Positions 6,456 through 9,926 of a stretch of 9,926 nt of DNA are shown in pieces. The position numbers were made by a program, and so were the translations under genes. This stretch comes from Bacteroidales bacterium UBA1205 (GTDB taxonomy: Bacteria; Bacteroidota; Bacteroidia; Bacteroidales; WCHB1-69): NCBI GenBank assembly GCA_002309615.1, contig DBXT01000044.1:1-9926 (forward strand), written 5' to 3'. Under the pieces are notes generated by a model that worked only from the letters and a program-made list of their open reading frames with translations, searched no databases and was not told the DNA's origin. The number at the start of each line of letters is the position of its first letter. Position 1 is the first letter of the stretch.

Positions 6456-7436
6456 TTACTCTTTTCTAATTGCCGTCATTACCACTTTTCCTACCATGTC
6501 CAATGTTTGTTTGTCTATGTTCTCCATATTATCGTTAAGGGTATGCCATGTGGCATTGAATCCGGTAGGAGAATAAGGATTGATGTCAATAATATCCACC
6601 ATTTGTATATTCAGATATTGATTTACATACAAATGATCATCGGTAATAGCATGAGATATATCGTTGGTAAATTGACTATAGCCCAAACTTGCAGCATAAT
6701 TCCATATTTTGTCTTGTATGGAAGATGCATAATAATGAGATGTTCCTTCTTTAGGAAAATGCGCATTACGACCGCCCACCATATCCAATAGTATCCCAAA
6801 TCGGGCATGATAATAAGGAATGTGAGTGTTTTTAACCCAATATTGTGAACCCAAACACCAATTTTCGCCATAATATATATTTCTTTCATCCGATGGTTCA
6901 CCATAATCTTCTAAATCAAAAAATATAATATCCACACCTATTTCCGGACGTTGTTGTTGCAATTGTCGGGCTATTTCCATGAGTACCCCCACCCCGCTGG
7001 CTCCGTCATTGGCTCCGTCTATAGCCTTGCGTTGGTTGGCAATATCGCTGTCGTAATCGGCATAAGGACGGGTATCCCAATGGGCGGCCAATAATATTCT
7101 ATTGGCATGCTGAGGGTTAAAACTTGCAATAATATTACATCCTTCCAACATATTTCCATTATATGCCTTGGCGGTAAAATACTGCTTGATTACCGTATCG
7201 GCATATTGTGTCATGGTGGAATACAGATAGTTTTCACACTGTTTGTGTGCTTGGGTGTTAGGAACCCTCGGACCAAAAGCTACCTGTTGAGCTACAAATT
7301 CATAAGCAGTATCAGCATCAAAAGTCGGAACAACGGTGTGTTGTTCGGTATTGTTATCCTTTGTTTGCTCTGCTTGTCTGTTACATGCTGTAATGCAAAG
7401 ACCGATAATAAGCACTCCAAAAAAATATTTATTCAT
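6456..7436 (-). CDS. Lipoprotein glutaminyl cyclase (M28-fold glutaminyl-peptide cyclotransferase)
   Basis: The enzyme is predicted to convert N-terminal glutamine of exported proteins to pyroglutamate, releasing ammonia. Residues 1-18 form a lipoprotein signal with lipobox ITAC, so Cys18 is lipidated and the domain is membrane-anchored outside the cytoplasm. The M28 fold is clear: LLAAHWDTRP (115-124), DGANDGASGVGVLMEIAR (140-157), FFDLEDYGE (172-180), GILLDMVGG (214-222), TDDHLY (265-270) and WHTLNDNMENID (297-308). The WHTxxDNxEN ending and the TDDH motif closely match animal-type (type II) glutaminyl cyclase, including the Trp-His pair at 297-298. This favours cyclase over aminopeptidase. 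Expected zinc ligands are Asp144, the Glu176/Asp177 pair and His298. The ATG overlaps the sufS stop by one base (TAATG on the minus strand), and I see no promoter of its own, so it probably depends on sufS transcription. A leucine-aminopeptidase-like peptidase is the main alternative. Confidence 0.87.
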   Translation of the reverse strand: MNKYFFGVLIIGLCITACNRQAEQTKDNNTEQHTVVPTFDADTAYEFVAQQVAFGPRVPNTQAHKQCENYLYSTMTQYADTVIKQYFTAKAYNGNMLEGCNIIASFNPQHANRILLAAHWDTRPYADYDSDIANQRKAIDGANDGASGVGVLMEIARQLQQQRPEIGVDIIFFDLEDYGEPSDERNIYYGENWCLGSQYWVKNTHIPYYHARFGILLDMVGGRNAHFPKEGTSHYYASSIQDKIWNYAASLGYSQFTNDISHAITDDHLYVNQYLNIQMVDIIDINPYSPTGFNATWHTLNDNMENIDKQTLDMVGKVVMTAIRKE

Positions 7437-8650
7437 TATGCCTGCAATAATTGATTGGTTTTATTTAACGCGTTGATTAATATATCAATATCTTCATAAG
7501 TGTTATATATGGCAAAAGAGGCTCTAATGGTACCGGGTATATTAAATAAGTTCATGAGCGGTTCGGCGCAATGATGACCCGTGCGAACGGCTATTCCCAT
7601 CATATCCAATAATGTACCTGCATCGGCAGGATGAGATTTTCCTAACAAAAATGATATTACCGCAGCTCTGTTTGAAGCTTCCCCTATTAAACGCAGTCCG
7701 TCTATGTTTTGCATTTTCTGCAAGGCATAACGCAACAGATTGTTATCGTGCTCTATCATATTGCTAACGCCTATCCGTTGCATGAATTCTATAGCTGATT
7801 TTAATCCTATGGCACCGCCTACATTGGGCGTTCCGGCTTCGAATTTAAAAGGTAATTCATTAAAAGTGGTTTTTTCAAAACTCACCTTGTGTATCATCTC
7901 ACCTCCGCCTTGGTAAGGGAGCATTTGTTCCAAATATTTTTCTTTGCCGTACAACACCCCTATCCCCATGGGTGCATATATTTTATGTCCGGAAAAACAA
8001 TAAAAATCACAATCCGAATCTTGTACATTCACTTCGCAACTTTTAATGCCTTGCGCCCCGTCTACCAACACAGGCACCCCGTGTGAATGAGCTGTCTGTG
8101 TCATTTGTTTTACGGGATTAATTGTTCCCAATACATTAGAAACATGGGTTATACTTACTATTTTTGTTTTTTCGGAAAACAAATGATTGTAGGCATCTAT
8201 GTCTAACGTGCCATCGTTGAGTACGGGTATTACTTTTATGGTGGCACCGCACTGTTCCGCAGCCAATTGCCACGGCACTATGTTGGAATGGTGCTCCATG
8301 TGCGAAACTATAATTTCATCTCCTTGACGCACAAAAGAGCGACAAAAAGAATTTGCCACCAAATTAATAGCCTCTGTGGTTCCCCGAGTGAATATAATTT
8401 CATAGTGATGTGCTGCCGAGATGAATGCTTGCACGCTTTTTCGCGCTTCTTCGTATGCTGTAGTGGCCAACTGACTTAATAGATGATTACCTCTGTGCAC
8501 ATTGCTATTGATGGTATAGTAATAATTATCAACAGCTTGTATCACTTCCATAGGTTTTTGGGTGGAAGCGGCATTGTCCAAATACACCAAGGTTTTGTCA
8601 TGAACCTTTTGGTTGAGGACGGGAAATAAACATTTTATATCATCCATCAT
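7436..8650 (-). CDS. sufS: Cysteine desulfurase, SufS type
   Basis: This 404-residue cytoplasmic PLP enzyme removes sulfur from cysteine as an enzyme-bound persulfide for iron-sulfur cluster assembly. Landmarks: YLDNAASTQKP (23-33), NVHRGNHLLS (50-59), FTRGTTEAINLVA (87-99), HMEHHSNIVPW (117-127), VLVDGAQG (194-201) and FSGHKIYAPMGIGVLYG (219-235), where Lys223 is the Schiff-base lysine. FEAGTPNV (270-277) follows, then RTGHHCAEPLM (356-366), where Cys361 is the persulfide cysteine. The short stretch before the catalytic Cys and the RxGHHCA motif indicate the group II SufS/CsdA type rather than IscS. Two consecutive ATG codons (8650, 8647) are both possible starts. sufBCD or sufE/sufU are not in the window, so any suf operon has been split or lies elsewhere. 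The stop overlaps the glutaminyl cyclase start. Confidence 0.94.
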   Translation of the reverse strand: MMDDIKCLFPVLNQKVHDKTLVYLDNAASTQKPMEVIQAVDNYYYTINSNVHRGNHLLSQLATTAYEEARKSVQAFISAAHHYEIIFTRGTTEAINLVANSFCRSFVRQGDEIIVSHMEHHSNIVPWQLAAEQCGATIKVIPVLNDGTLDIDAYNHLFSEKTKIVSITHVSNVLGTINPVKQMTQTAHSHGVPVLVDGAQGIKSCEVNVQDSDCDFYCFSGHKIYAPMGIGVLYGKEKYLEQMLPYQGGGEMIHKVSFEKTTFNELPFKFEAGTPNVGGAIGLKSAIEFMQRIGVSNMIEHDNNLLRYALQKMQNIDGLRLIGEASNRAAVISFLLGKSHPADAGTLLDMMGIAVRTGHHCAEPLMNLFNIPGTIRASFAIYNTYEDIDILINALNKTNQLLQA

Positions 8651-8699
8651 TGCGTTAATATCATTCTATTAAGCTTATTTTTTATCAAAACAAGTAATG

Positions 8700-8707
8700 C
8701 AAAAGTA
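8700..8707 (-). promoter_or_regulatory. Candidate promoter -7 box for sufS-glutaminyl cyclase
   Basis: On the minus strand TACTTTTG matches TAnnTTTG exactly, 49 bases before the sufS ATG. A CTTG (8733-8730) lies 22 bases upstream of it, near the usual 19-21 base spacing of the -33 TTTG. This is the best-formed promoter in the window. It would start transcription near 8693. Confidence 0.6.
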
Positions 8708-8727
8708 TCATTTTTTTTTTAATGATA
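8706..8727. repeat. Inverted repeat overlapping the sufS promoter
   Basis: TATCATT (8706-8712) and AATGATA (8721-8727) are perfect inverted 7-base arms separated by eight T. The repeat fills the region between the putative -33 and -7 elements, and its end shares the TA of the -7 box. It could be an operator, or simply a weak AT-rich hairpin ending aroB transcription, since the aroB stop is 11 bases away. Confidence 0.45.
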
Positions 8728-8737
8728 GGCAAGCACC

Positions 8738-9784
8738 CTATTGTAAGCAATAGTTTAAAGCAGCACGAATCTCATTTGAGTTGATATCTTGATTGATAAT
8801 GCAATTGCCTATTCGGGTAAGCAAAGTGCAATTCAAATGCTGATTGTGCCGTTTTTTATCATATTGCATATAATTCATAATGGAGGAATAGTGTTCTACC
8901 GGTATATCAGGAACGGCAAACCATTTGATAAAAACCTGCTTTATACTATCCGCCGTAGACATACTTATCAAGCCCTTTTGTGCCGATAAATAACTTTCCG
9001 CTATACAACCCAAAGCCACAGCATGACCATGAGTAAGAGGAGTATGCATGTGAGAGAATGAAAACGACTCCAAGGCATGGCCTATGGTGTGTCCGAAATT
9101 GAGTTGATGCCTTATGTTCTCATCTTTTTTATCTTCGCTGCAAATACGGGTTTTTATACGGATGGATTGTTGTACCAACCGGGTGCTGAGCATATCGGAA
9201 TACTGAGCAATAGCGGCAAGTTCCTGCCAATAGTCGGCATCGGCTATGAGCGCGTGTTTGAGCATTTCGGCAAACCCGGAAAAAATTTCTTTTTTGGGAA
9301 GGGTATCCAAAAATCGGGACATTATACAAACAGCATACGCAGGAGCATATACACCGATTTGATTTTTGGAGTCTTGAAAATTTATTCCCGTTTTGTCACC
9401 TATTGCAGCATCCACTTGTGCCATTAGTGTTGTCGGTATTAATATGTGGCGTATGCCACGCTTAAACGTGGCTGCCGCAAAACCACCGATATCACACACC
9501 ATGCCCCCTCCTAAACATATCAAAACAGAACGGGTATCTGCCTGCTGCTGCAATAATGTTTGCCATATATAATTGCATGTTGCCATGTTTTTATACATTT
9601 CTCCTGAAGGTATCACTATTATATTCTCATCTTTTAGAACAGACACCTGTTTGATTATTTGCGGTAAACAATATTGTTGTGTATGCTCGTCACAAAGTAA
9701 AAAAAGTTTATTTTCTAATGTAACACATTCTTTTACAAGTGTGTTCAATATGTTTTCTGCTTGTTGTTCTATATAGATATTCAT
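8738..9784 (-). CDS. aroB: 3-dehydroquinate synthase
   Basis: The enzyme cyclises DAHP to 3-dehydroquinate, the second step of the shikimate pathway, using NAD and a divalent metal in the cytoplasm. Numbered from the ATG at 9784 (348 residues), landmarks are VIPSGEMYKN (57-66), CLGGGMVCDIGGFAAATFKRG (90-110), PTTLMAQVDAAIGDKTGIN (117-135), SGFAEMLKHALI (169-180), NFGHTIGHALE (229-239) and LTHGHAVALG (250-259). Metal ligands expected from the family are Glu173, His236 (or His232 in the same motif) and His252. The usual HGE motif reads HGH here. In-frame ATGs at 9802 and 9868 would add up to 28 residues rich in Phe/Tyr (SPFFFKNFVYFY). I reject these because they derive from the T-rich promoter region and the earliest would overlap the tRNA promoter. 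The gene is single, diverging from the tRNA. Confidence 0.93.
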   Translation of the reverse strand: MNIYIEQQAENILNTLVKECVTLENKLFLLCDEHTQQYCLPQIIKQVSVLKDENIIVIPSGEMYKNMATCNYIWQTLLQQQADTRSVLICLGGGMVCDIGGFAAATFKRGIRHILIPTTLMAQVDAAIGDKTGINFQDSKNQIGVYAPAYAVCIMSRFLDTLPKKEIFSGFAEMLKHALIADADYWQELAAIAQYSDMLSTRLVQQSIRIKTRICSEDKKDENIRHQLNFGHTIGHALESFSFSHMHTPLTHGHAVALGCIAESYLSAQKGLISMSTADSIKQVFIKWFAVPDIPVEHYSSIMNYMQYDKKRHNQHLNCTLLTRIGNCIINQDINSNEIRAALNYCLQ

Positions 9785-9803
9785 TGAAATATTTTTTGGC
9801 ATG

Positions 9804-9811
9804 TAAAAGTA
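9804..9811 (-). promoter_or_regulatory. Possible promoter -7 box for aroB
   Basis: On the minus strand TACTTTTA matches TAnnTTTG at all but the last base. Transcription from it would begin near 9797, downstream of the alternative start at 9802 and 13 bases before the preferred ATG at 9784. No -33 element is evident; the upstream region is pyrimidine-rich. Confidence 0.35.
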
Positions 9812-9857
9812 GACAAAATTTTTGAAAAAAAAGGGGGAAAAATAGAAAAAAATGTTG

Positions 9858-9865
9858 TAACTTTG
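9858..9865 (+). promoter_or_regulatory. Candidate promoter -7 box for tRNA-Pro
   Basis: TAACTTTG is an exact TAnnTTTG match ending 14 bases before the tRNA's first base, which leaves a 5' leader of roughly 7 bases. A nearly unbroken purine run (9824-9852) lies upstream in place of a recognisable -33 TTTG. Confidence 0.6.
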
Positions 9866-9879
9866 CAAGGTTCCGGTTT

Positions 9880-9926
9880 CGGGATGTGGCGCAGCCTGGT
9901 AGCGCGCTTCGTTCGGGACGAAGAGG
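9880..9926 (+). tRNA. tRNA-Pro (anticodon CGG), 3' part cut off by window end
   Basis: The sequence folds as the 5' half of a tRNA. The acceptor strand is CGGGATG (9880-9886), then T8 and G9. The D stem GCGC (9889-9892) pairs with GCGC (9902-9905) around AGCCTGGTA. G26 follows, then anticodon stem CTTCG (9907-9911) pairing with CGAAG (9919-9923). The loop is TTCGGGA, which places anticodon CGG at 9914-9916 and reads the proline codon CCG. The D arm and anticodon arm closely match E. coli tRNA-Pro(CGG) as I remember it. The variable loop, T arm and acceptor 3' strand lie beyond the window. Confidence 0.93.

Noticed and set aside
6372..6791. Plus-strand open frame of 139 codons overlapping the glutaminyl cyclase 3' end
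   Set aside because: It is antisense to conserved cyclase motifs (TDDH, WHT) and starts inside the hairpin region; its product looks like reverse-frame translation of an AT-rich gene.
9785..9868. N-terminal extension of AroB by 28 residues from an ATG at 9868
   Set aside because: The extra residues are Phe/Tyr-rich translation of the T-rich promoter region, overlap the tRNA -7 box and are not part of the AroB family start.
1..9926. Mobile element, CRISPR array or defence system
   Set aside because: I saw no transposase, integrase, phage or Cas-like protein, no regularly spaced repeats and no terminal inverted repeats. The tRNA is cut off at the window edge, so an attachment site at its 3' end cannot be judged.

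Overview
The window looks like a chromosomal segment of a Bacteroidetes bacterium, probably of the order Bacteroidales. It is AT-rich. Several gene starts are preceded by the Bacteroidetes -7 promoter motif TAnnTTTG rather than by an E. coli-like -10 box. Starts lack clear Shine-Dalgarno sequences. One protein ends in a type IX secretion (T9SS) sorting domain, and exported proteins have signal peptides with Gln directly after the predicted cleavage site, a known Bacteroidetes trait.

Plus-strand half (1-6341). The window opens with the last 49 codons of glyA (serine hydroxymethyltransferase) and its terminator. After a 246-bp intergenic region comes a secreted C10 (streptopain-type) cysteine protease with two tandem Ig-like repeats and a T9SS tail. 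Its stop codon overlaps the start of kdsA (Kdo-8-phosphate synthase, metal-dependent Cys class) by one base. A terminator and a new promoter separate kdsA from an M20-family dipeptidase. That gene is followed, without a visible terminator or promoter, by an unrecognised outer-membrane beta-barrel-like protein and a periplasmic FKBP-type prolyl isomerase. The last two are one base apart.

Minus-strand half (6456-9784). Read right to left, this holds aroB (3-dehydroquinate synthase), sufS (cysteine desulfurase) and a lipoprotein glutaminyl cyclase. The sufS stop and the cyclase start overlap by one base. The two halves converge on a 114-bp spacer with a perfect 13-bp hairpin and a weaker hairpin for the opposite strand. 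At the right edge a tRNA-Pro(CGG), cut off by the window end, is transcribed divergently from aroB.

How the genes fit together. Most are housekeeping: one-carbon metabolism, LPS core sugar, aromatic amino acids, sulfur mobilisation and protein folding. Three further ideas are inferences. The secreted C10 protease and the cytoplasmic dipeptidase could be two ends of peptide use. The FKBP could help fold the adjacent barrel protein. The glutaminyl cyclase could convert to pyroglutamate the N-terminal Gln exposed on all three exported proteins with signal peptidase I-type signals in this window. That last link is the most interesting pattern here. I found no mobile element, CRISPR array, phage gene or clearly new multi-gene system.
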